Assembly: GCF_020524545.1 (NCBI RefSeq)
Contig: NZ_JAIVLG010000001.1
Coordinates: forward strand, 682,001-746,000
Direction of reading: 5' to 3'
Origin: Microbacterium paraoxydans
Lineage (GTDB): Bacteria > Actinomycetota > Actinomycetes > Actinomycetales > Microbacteriaceae
Length of the DNA stretch: 64,000 nucleotides
Shown: positions 27,981 through 36,811 of the stretch, piece after piece
Layout of the letters: each line of letters starts with the position of its first letter
How positions within the stretch are numbered: position 1 is the stretch's first letter
Position numbers and translations under genes: made by a program
The notes under the pieces: generated by a model
Seen by the model: the letters and a program-made list of their open reading frames with translations, nothing else
Databases searched by the model: none
Told to the model about the DNA's origin: nothing

Positions 27981-28988
27981 ATGAGCTCGAACGAGGACGC
28001 ATCCGTCGCCCCCGCCCCGCCCTCCCCATCGCACGCCGCGCAAGTCCCCTACCACCGGCTGGCGCACCTCCGACCGCGGTATCGCTGGTGGCGGCCGCTC
28101 CTCACCGGACTCGTCGCCCTCGCGTTCTACGTCGTGCTCCTCCTCCTCCTGACCGTGCCCCTGGTCGCCGCAGCAGCGCTCATCCCGGGGTGGGGCGACG
28201 AGATGATGGTGCTCCTCACCTCCGTGCAGTACTTCGACCTCGACCGTCCCTGGCTGCTGATCGCCCTCGTGCTCCCGTTGATCCTGATGATCCCGGCTCT
28301 GCTGCTGGCTTCCCGGGTCGTCGAAGGCCGCGGCGTCGGGGTGCTGTCCTCCGTGACGGCACGACTGCGGGTGGGGTGGCTCGGGAAGAGCCTCCTGCTG
28401 GTGCTCGCGGTGTTCGCCGTGTACTTCGCCGTCGTGCTGGGGTGGTCCGCGCTCGCCGGGGAGGCGGTGGTCGCCGACTTCTCGCACCCCGGATTGTGGA
28501 TCATGGTCCTCCTGGTGCTGCTCCTGATCCCCTTCCAGGCGGCCGCGGAGGAGTACGTCTTCCGCGGGTACCTCATGCAGTTGGTCGGCAGTTGGCTCCG
28601 GCATCCGGCCTTCGCCATCCTGCTGCCCGTGCCGTTGTTCGTCCTCGGCCACGGTTACGACGTCTGGGGCGCTGCGAGCGTGGGGGCCTTCGCGATCGTC
28701 GCCGCCTGGCTGACCTGGCGGACGGGTGGTCTCGAAGCGGCGATCTCACTGCACATCGTCAACAACGTGCTCATCTTCCTGCTCGGATCCGTCGCCCTCG
28801 TCGATGCCAACGCCACCTCGGGGACGGCGGCGGACCTCGTCGGTTCGATGATCGCGATGGTCGTGTACGCGGTGCTCGCCGACCGCTGGGCGCGACGCCT
28901 CGGTGTGACGCGCACCGCGACGGCGCCCGTGCCCGCACCGGCCCGTCACGCCGGGACCCATCACCTGCCGCGCCTCCTGGGCGGCTGA
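27981..28988 (+). CDS. CPBP-family intramembrane metalloprotease
   Basis: 335 residues with about seven or eight membrane helices. The ABI/CPBP motifs are visible: EEYVFRGYL (catalytic Glu pair and Arg), FVLGHGYD (His) and HIVNNVLIF (His/Asn). CPBP proteins are Rce1-related proteases; in Gram-positive bacteria some serve in peptide immunity or maturation, but the substrate here is unknown. AAGGATTGAGAC precedes the ATG. Confidence 0.9.
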   Translation: MSSNEDASVAPAPPSPSHAAQVPYHRLAHLRPRYRWWRPLLTGLVALAFYVVLLLLLTVPLVAAAALIPGWGDEMMVLLTSVQYFDLDRPWLLIALVLPLILMIPALLLASRVVEGRGVGVLSSVTARLRVGWLGKSLLLVLAVFAVYFAVVLGWSALAGEAVVADFSHPGLWIMVLLVLLLIPFQAAAEEYVFRGYLMQLVGSWLRHPAFAILLPVPLFVLGHGYDVWGAASVGAFAIVAAWLTWRTGGLEAAISLHIVNNVLIFLLGSVALVDANATSGTAADLVGSMIAMVVYAVLADRWARRLGVTRTATAPVPAPARHAGTHHLPRLLGG

Positions 28989-29022
28989 AGGGCGCGACCG
29001 CGGGGGATGCCCGGCGGAAAGG

Positions 29023-30663
29023 TCAGGCGGCGATCGCGTCGGAGTCCATGATCGTGTAGCTGTAGCCCTGCTCGGCCAGGAAGCGCTGGCGGTTCTGGGC
29101 ATAGTCCTGATCGATGGTGTCCCGGGCGACGAGGGTGTAGAAGCTCGCCGTGTGTCCGGACTGCTTCGGACGCAGCAGGCGTCCGAGTCGCTGGGCCTCC
29201 TCCTGGCGCGACCCGAACGAGCCGGACACCTGGATGGCTACGGACGCCTCGGGGAGATCGATCGAGAAGTTCGCGACCTTCGACACCACCAGGAGGGAGA
29301 TCTCGCCCTCGCGGAAGGCCCGGTACAGCTCCTCGCGCTCGTCGACCGGTGTCGCGCCGGTGATCTGCGGAGCATCCAGTGCCGCCGACAGCGACTCGAG
29401 CTGATCGAGGTACTGGCCGATCACGAGGATGCGCTCGCCCTCATGCCTCGCGATGAGCTCGCGCACCGCAGTCACCTTGGCCGGCGCCGAGGCAGCGAGC
29501 CGATAGCGTTCGTCGTCGGTCGCCGCGGCGTACTCGAGCCGGTCGCTCGGCGGGAGGTCGACGCGCACCTCATAGCAGGCGGCGGGGGAGATGAAGCCCT
29601 GCGCCTCGATCTGCTTCCACGGCGCGTCGAAGCGCTTGGGTCCGATCAGGCTGAACACATCGCCCTCGCGACCGTCCTCACGGACCAGTGTCGCTGTCAG
29701 GCCGATGCGGCGACGGGCCTGCAGGTCGGCGGTGAGCTTGAACACCGGCGCGGGGAGAAGGTGGACCTCGTCGTACACGATGAGGCCCCAGTCGAGGGCG
29801 TCCAGCAGCGCCAGGTGCGCGTACTCGCCCTTCCGCTTGGCGGTCAGGATCTGATAGGTCGCGATCGTGACGGGCTTGACCTCCTTGGCCTGGCCGGAGT
29901 ACTCGCCGATCTCCTCCGGTGTGAGGCTGGTGCGCTTGAGCAGCTCGTCGCGCCACTGTCGGGCCGACACCGTATTGGTGACGAGGATCAGCGTGGTGGT
30001 CTTCGTCGCGGCCATCGCCCCCGCGCCGACGATCGTCTTCCCCGCGCCGCAGGGGAGGACCACGACGCCGGAGCCGTCCTTCGAGAACGCATCCACCGCA
30101 TCCTGCTGGTACGGACGGATCTGCCAGCCGTCTTCGGCGAGCTCGATCTCGTGCGGGGTGCCCGGGGTGTAGCCGGCGAGGTCCTCGGCCGGCCACCCGA
30201 TCTTCAGCAGCTCCTGCTTGATCTGCCCCCGCGCCCAGGCGTCGACCACGTACGTCTCAGGGGTCGGGTGACCGATCAGAAGAGGCTGGATGCGCTTGTT
30301 GTTCGCGACCTGCGCGAGCACGGCCGGATCCGAAGAGTGCAGGATCAGGGTGCCTTCGTCATCGCGCTCGATGACCAGCCGTCCATAGCGATTCACCGTC
30401 TCACGCAGATCGACGGCGACGGAGGGCGGTACCGGGAATCGTGACCAGCGGTCCAGCGTCTCGAGCATGTCGTCGGCGGAGTGGCCGGCAGCGCGTGCGT
30501 TCCACAGGCCCAGCCGGGTGATGCGATAGGTGTGAATGTGTTCGGGGGCACGTTCCAGCTCGGCGAAGATCGCGAGTTCGTGGCGGGCGCTCTCGGCGTC
30601 GGCGTGGGCCACTTCGAGCAGCACGGTGCGATCGCTCTGGACGATCAGGGGGCCATCAGACAT
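29023..30663 (-). CDS. XPB/Rad25-like superfamily 2 DNA helicase
   Basis: 546-residue homolog of the eukaryotic XPB repair/transcription helicase. An N-terminal damage-recognition-like domain precedes the helicase core. Walker A (VLPCGAGKTIV), DEVH box (IVYDEVHLL), motif III (LTATLVREDG, with XPB RED motif) and motif VI (QRLGRLLRPK) are intact. Lies 36 nt past the helicase_C_3 gene, the same pair as mycobacterial Rv0861c-Rv0862c. Presumed role: nucleotide excision repair. Confidence 0.94.
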   Translation of the reverse strand: MSDGPLIVQSDRTVLLEVAHADAESARHELAIFAELERAPEHIHTYRITRLGLWNARAAGHSADDMLETLDRWSRFPVPPSVAVDLRETVNRYGRLVIERDDEGTLILHSSDPAVLAQVANNKRIQPLLIGHPTPETYVVDAWARGQIKQELLKIGWPAEDLAGYTPGTPHEIELAEDGWQIRPYQQDAVDAFSKDGSGVVVLPCGAGKTIVGAGAMAATKTTTLILVTNTVSARQWRDELLKRTSLTPEEIGEYSGQAKEVKPVTIATYQILTAKRKGEYAHLALLDALDWGLIVYDEVHLLPAPVFKLTADLQARRRIGLTATLVREDGREGDVFSLIGPKRFDAPWKQIEAQGFISPAACYEVRVDLPPSDRLEYAAATDDERYRLAASAPAKVTAVRELIARHEGERILVIGQYLDQLESLSAALDAPQITGATPVDEREELYRAFREGEISLLVVSKVANFSIDLPEASVAIQVSGSFGSRQEEAQRLGRLLRPKQSGHTASFYTLVARDTIDQDYAQNRQRFLAEQGYSYTIMDSDAIAA

Positions 30664-30699
30664 AGCTGACCAGTTTACCGGTCCTGCGACACCGGGGGT

Positions 30700-32412
30700 C
30701 TATGGCGCGACGATCGTGGCCGTGCGGATGCTCGACACGGGGAGGGTGCGCTCCACGTCGGCGGCACGATCGCGCCCCCGCAGCCGCCCGCCGCCGATCC
30801 CGGTCGCCTCGAGGAGGAGCTCTCGCGTGGAGCCGTCCGGCATGCCGACGGTCACCTGCAGCACGGACTTCGCCCGCACTGCCGCTTCGAGCTCGCGATC
30901 GAGCCAGGCGGCGTCGGCATCCGGTCCCTGATGCGACCGCAAGCGCGCGATGAGGGGGTCGAGGTCGGAGGTGCCGGTGTGCGCGGCGGCGGACGATGGG
31001 GCAGGGTGCCTCTCGCGGACGACCGGGGCGCCGTCCGGCCCGACCAGCGTCGCCGGGTATCGCGCATCGGTGAGCGCCCAATAGACGGTGTCACGGCTGA
31101 CGCGGGAGGTGAGCGATCCGACGTGCGCGGTGAGAGCGAGCGGGCGCAGGGACTGGTCGACCGCCATCGCATCGATGAGGTGGCCGTCGCTGCTCTCGAT
31201 CCGGGTGCGGCCGGTCTCCTCATCCGTCGAGACGCGGACCAGACCGTGCCGTTGCGCTGTCTGTGCGATCAGGTAGCCGAGCGGCTGCGGGATGCCCGTG
31301 AGCGAGAGCGTGCCGAGGAAGTCGAGGATCGACTGCTCCGTCTCACCGGTCGCGAACGCGTGCGCCACGGACTCCGCGGTGAAGCGGTAGGACGATGCCT
31401 GTGCCGCGGATTCCCGGGCGGCGATCGTACGCAGCCGCACGTCGAGCGCGGGCTCCAGCGGACCAGGGGCGATGGCCGTGAGGTCGTTCTGCAGGAAGAT
31501 CCGGTCGACCTCGGTGGGGAGCAGCCGCACGAGCGCCCCCGCGTCAGCCGTGTCGCCGCTCCGCAGCGCGACCGCCCACTCGGGCTCCGTGCCGTCTTCG
31601 GCGATCAGTCCGAGCAGACGGGCCGCTTCGTGCAGGGCCGCGGAACGCTCCGGCCAGTTCTGATCCCACGGGTGTGCGTCGATCCACGAATCCGGTGGGA
31701 TCCATCCGCCTTCCGCTGAACGGATGCCCTGCGGAAGGGTGTCGCGAAAGGAGCTGGCCAGCACGCTCCAGCGGTCGACGGCTGAGGACCGCAGCCATTC
31801 CTCAGCGGAGTGACTCGAGCGCAGGCGGCGGTCGGCCGAGACCGCGAGACCGGCCTGGAGCGCAAGGGAGACAAGGGCATCGACGAGCTCGCCCGGCACG
31901 CCGGCTTCGGCGAGCTGGCGCTTCTCGCCCGCGTTCACCCCGCCGCCGGTGAGCAGGGCGAACGGACGCTCGCGCGCGATGAGGAGAAGGTCTGCGAGCA
32001 CGGCCACCGTCGTGAAGGCGCGTTCCGCGGCGTGCGCCGAGGCGGCCTCCGACGAGCGGGGAGGAACCGGCGGGTCCGTCACGGGCTCGGGAGACGGTCG
32101 CCCGTCGATCGCAGCGGTGACAGGGGGATAGGGGGTGCCGTCGGGGCGCAGCAGAGCGAGTGCTGTCAGCTGTTCCTGCAGGGCGCCGGAAGGGACGCCG
32201 GACGCCGCGGCGGTGAGGGCCTTCGCCTCGGCCGCGGTGAGCGAGGGGAGGACCTTCGCCAGGGAAGCGGGGTCGAGCAGCGCCTCAGCCGCGTCGAAGA
32301 AGTCCTGCCACGGGGCGTCCGGCCGCACCCGGCGCGCCGTGAAGAGTCGGCGGAGGTCGTCATCGCTCGCCGCTGCCAGCCAGTCCGCCAGCGGTCGTGC
32401 GTGAGTGCTCAT
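30700..32412 (-). CDS. XPB-partner, helicase_C_3 domain protein
   Basis: 570 residues. Contains the XPB/Ssl2-like helicase_C_3 domain near the C-terminus (LTSRVSRDTVYWALTDARYPATLV is in its late part) but no helicase motifs of its own. In actinobacteria this gene is always beside the XPB helicase, so it is probably its co-factor. GAGGAAC precedes the ATG. Its own biochemical role is unknown. Confidence 0.85.
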   Translation of the reverse strand: MSTHARPLADWLAAASDDDLRRLFTARRVRPDAPWQDFFDAAEALLDPASLAKVLPSLTAAEAKALTAAASGVPSGALQEQLTALALLRPDGTPYPPVTAAIDGRPSPEPVTDPPVPPRSSEAASAHAAERAFTTVAVLADLLLIARERPFALLTGGGVNAGEKRQLAEAGVPGELVDALVSLALQAGLAVSADRRLRSSHSAEEWLRSSAVDRWSVLASSFRDTLPQGIRSAEGGWIPPDSWIDAHPWDQNWPERSAALHEAARLLGLIAEDGTEPEWAVALRSGDTADAGALVRLLPTEVDRIFLQNDLTAIAPGPLEPALDVRLRTIAARESAAQASSYRFTAESVAHAFATGETEQSILDFLGTLSLTGIPQPLGYLIAQTAQRHGLVRVSTDEETGRTRIESSDGHLIDAMAVDQSLRPLALTAHVGSLTSRVSRDTVYWALTDARYPATLVGPDGAPVVRERHPAPSSAAAHTGTSDLDPLIARLRSHQGPDADAAWLDRELEAAVRAKSVLQVTVGMPDGSTRELLLEATGIGGGRLRGRDRAADVERTLPVSSIRTATIVAP

Positions 32413-32422
32413 GGCCGGTTCC

Positions 32423-32698
32423 TCACGAACGCGTGGAAGCGCGTCCCTTTCGCACGAAGCTCATGATGAGGAGCGTGAGGATCATCAGGAAGGCGACCGG
32501 GAGCCCCCAGTAGGGGATCGCAGCGATCAACGGCCACGCCCCCTCGCCGAAGGAGCTCTGGTCCATGCCGACGGCGGTTCCGATGATGATGGCGAAGAAG
32601 CACACCACGGATGCCGCGGCGATTCCGAGCGCGGCGAAAGCCAGGAAACGATCCAGCTGGCGGACGGGAACCTCCGGTTCGGAATTGTGCGTGCTCAT
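32423..32698 (-). CDS. Small membrane protein
   Basis: 91 residues with two predicted membrane helices (about 20-42 and 58-80) and a basic C-terminus. It starts the operon that continues into the helicase pair, 10 nt before the next gene. The ATG at 32698 is supported by TAGGCT 7 nt upstream. Function unknown. Confidence 0.75.
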   Translation of the reverse strand: MSTHNSEPEVPVRQLDRFLAFAALGIAAASVVCFFAIIIGTAVGMDQSSFGEGAWPLIAAIPYWGLPVAFLMILTLLIMSFVRKGRASTRS

Positions 32699-32705
32699 CC
32701 GCCTC

Positions 32706-32711
32706 AGCCTA
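32706..32711 (-). promoter_or_regulatory. -10 box TAGGCT, leaderless arrangement
   Basis: Minus-strand TAGGCT, 7-nt spacer, ATG at 32698 of the small membrane protein and the XPB operon. Confidence 0.55.
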
Positions 32712-32816
32712 CTCTCACCGACACCATCGGATCGGCGGAGCCCGCGACCGGTAGGCTGGGAGGGCGCGCACGAGCGCGTCATTGGTTCTGCATATCGATC
32801 TCAGCGAGGTTCTCCC

Positions 32817-33197
32817 ATGCCCACCGGCAAGGTCAGGTTCTACGACGAAGACAAGGGTTTCGGCTTCATCGCCAGCGATGACGGCCAGGACGTCTTCCTG
32901 CACGCCTCCGCGATGCCTGCGGGTGCCGCGGTGAAGGCGGGTGCGCGCGTGGAGTTCGGCGTGGCGGATGGCAAGCGCGGCCTCCAGGCGCTTTCGGTAC
33001 GCGTGCTCGAGGCGCCGCCGAGCCTGTCGAAGGCGAAGCGCAAGCCCGCCGACGACATGGCGATCATCGTCGAAGACCTCGTGAAGCTCCTCGACGGCAT
33101 CGGCGGAGATCTGCGCCGCGGACGCTACCCCTCATCCGGACACGGCCGCAAGATCGCGGCCGTCCTGCGCAAGGTCGCCGATGACCTCGAAGCCTGA
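32817..33197 (+). CDS. Cold-shock-domain protein with C-terminal extension
   Basis: 126 residues. The first 65 or so are a cold-shock domain (MPTGKVRFYDEDKGFGFIAS, RNP1-like KGFGFI and RNP2-like DVFLHAS), which binds single-stranded RNA/DNA. The rest is a basic helical extension not found in classic 67-residue Csp proteins but typical of actinobacterial CspB-like long forms. It overlaps the DUF3027 gene by 17 nt in another frame, so the two are coupled. Confidence 0.92.
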   Translation: MPTGKVRFYDEDKGFGFIASDDGQDVFLHASAMPAGAAVKAGARVEFGVADGKRGLQALSVRVLEAPPSLSKAKRKPADDMAIIVEDLVKLLDGIGGDLRRGRYPSSGHGRKIAAVLRKVADDLEA

Positions 33198-33792
33198 GGC
33201 CGACGCCCGTCTGCTCGGCGCCCACGATCTCGCGCTGGCGGCTCTGCGCGAGATCACTCCTGCCACGTCGATCGGACCGGCGGCCGGATACGTCGCCGAG
33301 GAGGACGGCGCGGTCTCGCTGCGATTCGAGAACCGTCTCGCCGGCTACCCCGGGTGGTACTGGACCGTGACCATCGCGCGAGTGGACGACGAGGATCCGA
33401 CGGTCCTCGAGGTCGAACTGCTCCCGGGCGACGGCGCTCTCCTCGCGCCCGAGTGGGTGCCCTGGGCCGAGCGGCTCGCCGAGTACCGCGCACACCAGGC
33501 CGAGCTCGCCGAAGCGGCCTCGGCCGACGGCGAATCGCCCGACGACGAGCCGGACGACGATGACGCGGACGACGACCTCGACGAAGACCTCGACGACGAC
33601 GAGGACGACCTCGATGAGGGCGACCACGTCTCGGACATCCTTCACGCGGGTGACGTCGACGGCGTCGACATCGACGAACTCGACGATTCCGGGGCCGAGA
33701 CCGGCGCAGACGCGTCCGAGGCGGACGGGGCCGAGGACGACGAAGCCGGCGCCCTGGATGAGGACGCCAGCGAGGTCGACGAAGAGGAGTGA
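33181..33792 (+). CDS. DUF3027 protein with extreme acidic tail
   Basis: 203 residues. The N-terminal 110 residues are the actinobacterial DUF3027 domain (GWYWTVTIARVD, LLAPEWVPWAERL). The last 85 residues are almost only Asp, Glu, Ala and Gly (runs such as DDDDADDDLDEDLDDDEDD), a polyacidic disordered tail that might mimic DNA or bind basic proteins. In mycobacteria DUF3027 also lies close to serC. Function unknown. Confidence 0.85.
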   Translation: MTSKPEADARLLGAHDLALAALREITPATSIGPAAGYVAEEDGAVSLRFENRLAGYPGWYWTVTIARVDDEDPTVLEVELLPGDGALLAPEWVPWAERLAEYRAHQAELAEAASADGESPDDEPDDDDADDDLDEDLDDDEDDLDEGDHVSDILHAGDVDGVDIDELDDSGAETGADASEADGAEDDEAGALDEDASEVDEEE

Positions 33793-33801
33793 GCCCGGCG
33801 C

Positions 33802-34914
33802 TCAGGCGCCCAGGTTCTCCAGCACGTACTCGATGGAGCGGGTGAGCTGGCGCACGTCGTCCGGCTCGATGGAGACGAACGTCGCCACGCGCAGCTGGTT
33901 GCGACCGAGCTTCCGGTAGGGCTCCGTGTCGACGATCCCGTTGGCGCGGAGCGTCTTCGCGATGGCGGCGGCGTCGATGCTGTCGTCGAAGTCGATGGTC
34001 GCGACCACCGGGGAGCGGTGCGCCGCGTCCGCGACGAACGGAGTGGCGACCGACGATGCTTCCGCCCAGTCGTAGAGCACGGAAGAAGACTCCGCCGTCC
34101 GGGCCGCAGCCCAGGCGAGTCCTCCGTTGTCGAGGATCCACCGCAGCTGGCTGTCGAGAAGGTGCAGCGTCGTGAGGGCCGGGGTGTTGAGCGTCTGGTT
34201 GAGACGCGAGTTGTCGACAGCGTTCTTCAGGCTGAGGAACTCGGGGATGTACCGGTCGGACGCGGCGATGCGTTCGATGCGCTCGATCGCGGCGGGGGAG
34301 ACGGCTGCGAACCACAGGCCTCCGTCGGACCCGAGGTTCTTCTGCGGCGCGAAGTAGTACACATCCGCCTGGGTGGCGTCGAAGTCGATCCCGCCTGCGG
34401 CGCTCGTCGCGTCGATGACGGTGAGCGCCCCCTCCGCGTCGACGCGCCCGATGGGGGCCGCGACACCGGTCGACGTCTCGTTGTGGGGCCAGGCGTACAC
34501 GTCGACGTCCGGCACCACCTCGGCGACGGTCAGCGAGCCCGGCTCGGCCTTGCGCACGTCGGGAGCAGCGAGCCACGGAGCCCCCGCGGCGGCGGCGAAC
34601 TTGCCACCGAACTCACCGAACACGAGGTTCTGGCTGCGGTGCTCGATGAGTCCGAAAGCGGCGGCATCCCAGAACGCGGTGGATCCGCCGTTGCCGACGA
34701 TGATCTCGTATCCCTCGGGGACGCGCAGCAGTGCTGCAAGCTGTTCGCGGACGCTTCCGACGAGGTTCTTCACGGGAGCCTGGCGGTGCGAGGTTCCCAG
34801 GATCGAGGCTCCCGAGGCCGCCAAGGCCTCCAGCTGCGCGGGACGCACCTTCGAGGGGCCGCAGCCGAAGCGGCCGTCAGTGGGCAGGAGGTCACGGGGA
34901 ATCTCGATCGCCAT
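33802..34914 (-). CDS. serC: Phosphoserine transaminase, actinobacterial type
   Basis: 370-residue PLP enzyme that makes 3-phosphoserine from 3-phosphohydroxypyruvate with glutamate (serine and pyridoxine routes). Contains the PLP-Lys loop (YYFAPQKNLGSDGG) and the N-terminal GPSKVRPAQ typical of SerC. The DUF3027-serC convergence matches the actinobacterial order. The -10 box TAGAAT lies 6 nt before the ATG. Confidence 0.95.
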   Translation of the reverse strand: MAIEIPRDLLPTDGRFGCGPSKVRPAQLEALAASGASILGTSHRQAPVKNLVGSVREQLAALLRVPEGYEIIVGNGGSTAFWDAAAFGLIEHRSQNLVFGEFGGKFAAAAGAPWLAAPDVRKAEPGSLTVAEVVPDVDVYAWPHNETSTGVAAPIGRVDAEGALTVIDATSAAGGIDFDATQADVYYFAPQKNLGSDGGLWFAAVSPAAIERIERIAASDRYIPEFLSLKNAVDNSRLNQTLNTPALTTLHLLDSQLRWILDNGGLAWAAARTAESSSVLYDWAEASSVATPFVADAAHRSPVVATIDFDDSIDAAAIAKTLRANGIVDTEPYRKLGRNQLRVATFVSIEPDDVRQLTRSIEYVLENLGA

Positions 34915-34920
34915 GGCTTG

Positions 34921-34926
34921 ATTCTA
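34921..34926 (-). promoter_or_regulatory. -10 box TAGAAT of serC, leaderless arrangement
   Basis: Minus-strand TAGAAT, one base off consensus, 6-nt spacer, ATG at 34914. Confidence 0.65.
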
Positions 34927-34980
34927 GAGGGCGAACGGCGCCCCGCCGCACCGCGCGCGGCTCCGATGTCCGCCCGGGAA

Positions 34981-34996
34981 TGTAGGCTTGCCTAAG
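34981..34996 (+). promoter_or_regulatory. Promoter/operator-like palindrome before the DtxR-family gene
   Basis: TGTAGGCTTGCCTAAG contains the palindrome TAGGC-TT-GCCTA and a -10-like TAGGCT (34983-34988). Half sites resemble those of DtxR/MntR boxes (CCTAA), but the spacing is shorter than the 19-bp DtxR consensus. Possible autoregulation. Confidence 0.4.
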
Positions 34997-35015
34997 AACC
35001 CCGGAGGGCCCGCAC

Positions 35016-35717
35016 ATGACCGATCTGATCGACACCACGGAGATGTATCTCCGCACCATCCTCGAACTCGAGGAGGAGAACATCGTGCCGCTGCGCGCGC
35101 GTATCTCCGAGCGCCTGGGCCACTCCGGCCCCACGGTTTCGCAGACGGTGGGGCGTATGGAGCGCGACGGTCTCGTCATCGTCTCCGAAGACCGCACGCT
35201 CGAGCTCACCGACGCGGGTCGTCGCAAGGCCGTCGACGTGATGCGCAAGCACCGCCTCGCCGAGCGTCTGCTGTCGGATGTCATCGGGCTCGACTGGGCG
35301 TTCGTCCACGAAGAGGCCTGCCGGTGGGAGCATGTCATGAGCGAGCAGGTGGAGCGCCGCCTGGTCGAACTGCTCGGCCACCCGACCGAGTCGCCGTACG
35401 GCAACCCGATCCCGGGCCTCGACCAGCTCGGTGACATTCCCGCGCGTACCTTCGACGAAGGCGTCATCGGTCTCGTTCAGCGCCTGAACGCGGCCGGTGA
35501 GCCGGTCGAGGGAACGGTCCGTCGTCTGGCCGAGCCCGCCCAGGTGGACCCCGAACTGCTGGAGCAGCTCCGCGACGCCGGTGTGGTTCCCGGTGCGCAC
35601 GGCGACTTCCGCTTCAGCGAGGGCTACGTCCTCATCCAGATGGACGGCCAGACCGACGGACTCGAGCTTCCCGTCGAGCTGGCGTCGCATATCTTCCTGG
35701 TGGGCGAACCGGCCTGA
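35016..35717 (+). CDS. DtxR/MntR-family metal-dependent repressor
   Basis: 233 residues: winged helix (about 1-65, with HTH LRARISERLGHSGPTVSQTV), dimerisation and metal domain (about 66-140) with ligands in EEACRWEHVMS, and a C-terminal SH3/FeoA-like domain (about 155-230). This is the three-domain form of IdeR/DtxR. It senses Fe(II) or Mn(II). CGGAGGG lies before the ATG. Fe versus Mn cannot be decided from sequence alone. Confidence 0.92.
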   Translation: MTDLIDTTEMYLRTILELEEENIVPLRARISERLGHSGPTVSQTVGRMERDGLVIVSEDRTLELTDAGRRKAVDVMRKHRLAERLLSDVIGLDWAFVHEEACRWEHVMSEQVERRLVELLGHPTESPYGNPIPGLDQLGDIPARTFDEGVIGLVQRLNAAGEPVEGTVRRLAEPAQVDPELLEQLRDAGVVPGAHGDFRFSEGYVLIQMDGQTDGLELPVELASHIFLVGEPA

Positions 35718-35992
35718 TCTCACGCAGAACGCTGACCGCAAGAGGGTGCCCGCGAGGGCCTCTGCGACGATTGTCAGGTTCCTGGGGTGACACGATCGTT
35801 ATCTTCCGGTAACCTCGGTCGAGTCGCCAGCGAAGAAGCCCGCTGGAGACGCACCGCGAAGATTCGCCTTCCAGGCTCGTCGTCTTCACGGCAGGAACGC
35901 ACGAAGTACCCCGAGCTACATTCATGCCACGAGAGCAGAGTGCCGACGAGCCAGCGCTACCCGAAAGCGCGAGGGCCCAGGAGGACCACGTT
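35718..35992 (+). other. Leader region of the M23 peptidase gene
   Basis: 275 bp without a convincing gene. GTGACA (35788-35793)-N17-TAACCT is a good promoter, giving a leader of about 170 nt to the TTG start. The leader can form small hairpins, for example CCAGCG / CGCTGG (35827-35846) and GCGAA / TTCGC (35856-35867). Similar wall hydrolase genes carry c-di-AMP riboswitches in actinobacteria, but I could not match the ydaO consensus here. Confidence 0.5.
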
Positions 35993-36811
35993 TTGGCCGC
36001 AGACATCGAACCGACCGCGAAGAAGAAATCTGAAGACCGAGCACCAGCCCGCCGGACCGGCGCGCGCACGGGTGCTCGCAAGGCGCTGAAGCCCCTTCGG
36101 TCGATCGCGATCTTCGGGGCCGTCGGCGCGCTGGTCGCCGGGATCGCACTTCCGGCCTTCGCTTCTCCGAAGCCGGCTGAGGCTGCACCGACCACTCTCC
36201 AGCAGCTCGCCGCCGTCGACGCGCAATCGCTCGTCGTCGCCTCGCAGGCCACCGCCGCACCGCTCAGCCGCGGCACCTTCAGCGCGACGACTCCGGAGGA
36301 GATCGCGAAGAAGAAGGCCGAGGAAGCGGCAGCCGCCCGTGCGGCCGCAGCCGCATCCACCGCATCGGCTTCCACGCAGTTCAACTCCGCGGGCTACGCC
36401 CTCACGTCGCCCGGTTCCGGAGAGGTCCGCTACCCGCTCCCGATGGGCTCCTGGAACGTCAGCCGCACGATCGGCGGCGGCCACAACGGTGCCGACATGC
36501 TCGCGCCCGCAGGCACCCCGATCTATGCGGCCGCGGCAGGTGTGGTCCGCGCCTCGGCTGAGAGCATCGGCGGCTACGGCGTCTGCGTCATGCTCGACAG
36601 CGTCGTCGGCGGACAGCGAGTGCAGACGACCTACGGCCACATGCTCTACGGTTCGCGCCAGGTTCAGGTCGGCCAGACGGTCGCCGCGGGCCAGCTGATC
36701 GGCTACGTCGGCAGCACCGGACGCTCGACCGCGAACCACCTCCACTTCGAGGTGTGGATCAACGGTGGCCTCGTCGAGCCCATGTCGTGGCTCTCGGTCA
36801 ACGCCGGCTGA
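35993..36811 (+). CDS. Secreted M23 peptidase (LytM-type)
   Basis: 272-residue cell-wall endopeptidase. The TTG start at 35993 is preferred because a perfect AGGAGG sits 8 nt upstream; the ATG at 35924 (23 residues longer, same frame) has no ribosome-binding site. A basic N-terminus and membrane/signal segment (LRSIAIFGAVGALVAGIALPAFAS) precede an Ala/Lys coiled stretch and the M23 domain with zinc ligands in HNGADM and NHLHFEV. All motifs are intact. Confidence 0.87.
   Translation: MAADIEPTAKKKSEDRAPARRTGARTGARKALKPLRSIAIFGAVGALVAGIALPAFASPKPAEAAPTTLQQLAAVDAQSLVVASQATAAPLSRGTFSATTPEEIAKKKAEEAAAARAAAAASTASASTQFNSAGYALTSPGSGEVRYPLPMGSWNVSRTIGGGHNGADMLAPAGTPIYAAAAGVVRASAESIGGYGVCVMLDSVVGGQRVQTTYGHMLYGSRQVQVGQTVAAGQLIGYVGSTGRSTANHLHFEVWINGGLVEPMSWLSVNAG

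Noticed and set aside
35718..35992. c-di-AMP (ydaO-yuaA) riboswitch upstream of the M23 gene
   Set aside because: GGTAACCTCG and GGGGTGA resemble parts of the consensus, but they lie in or before the promoter and in the wrong order. Not claimed without a covariance search.
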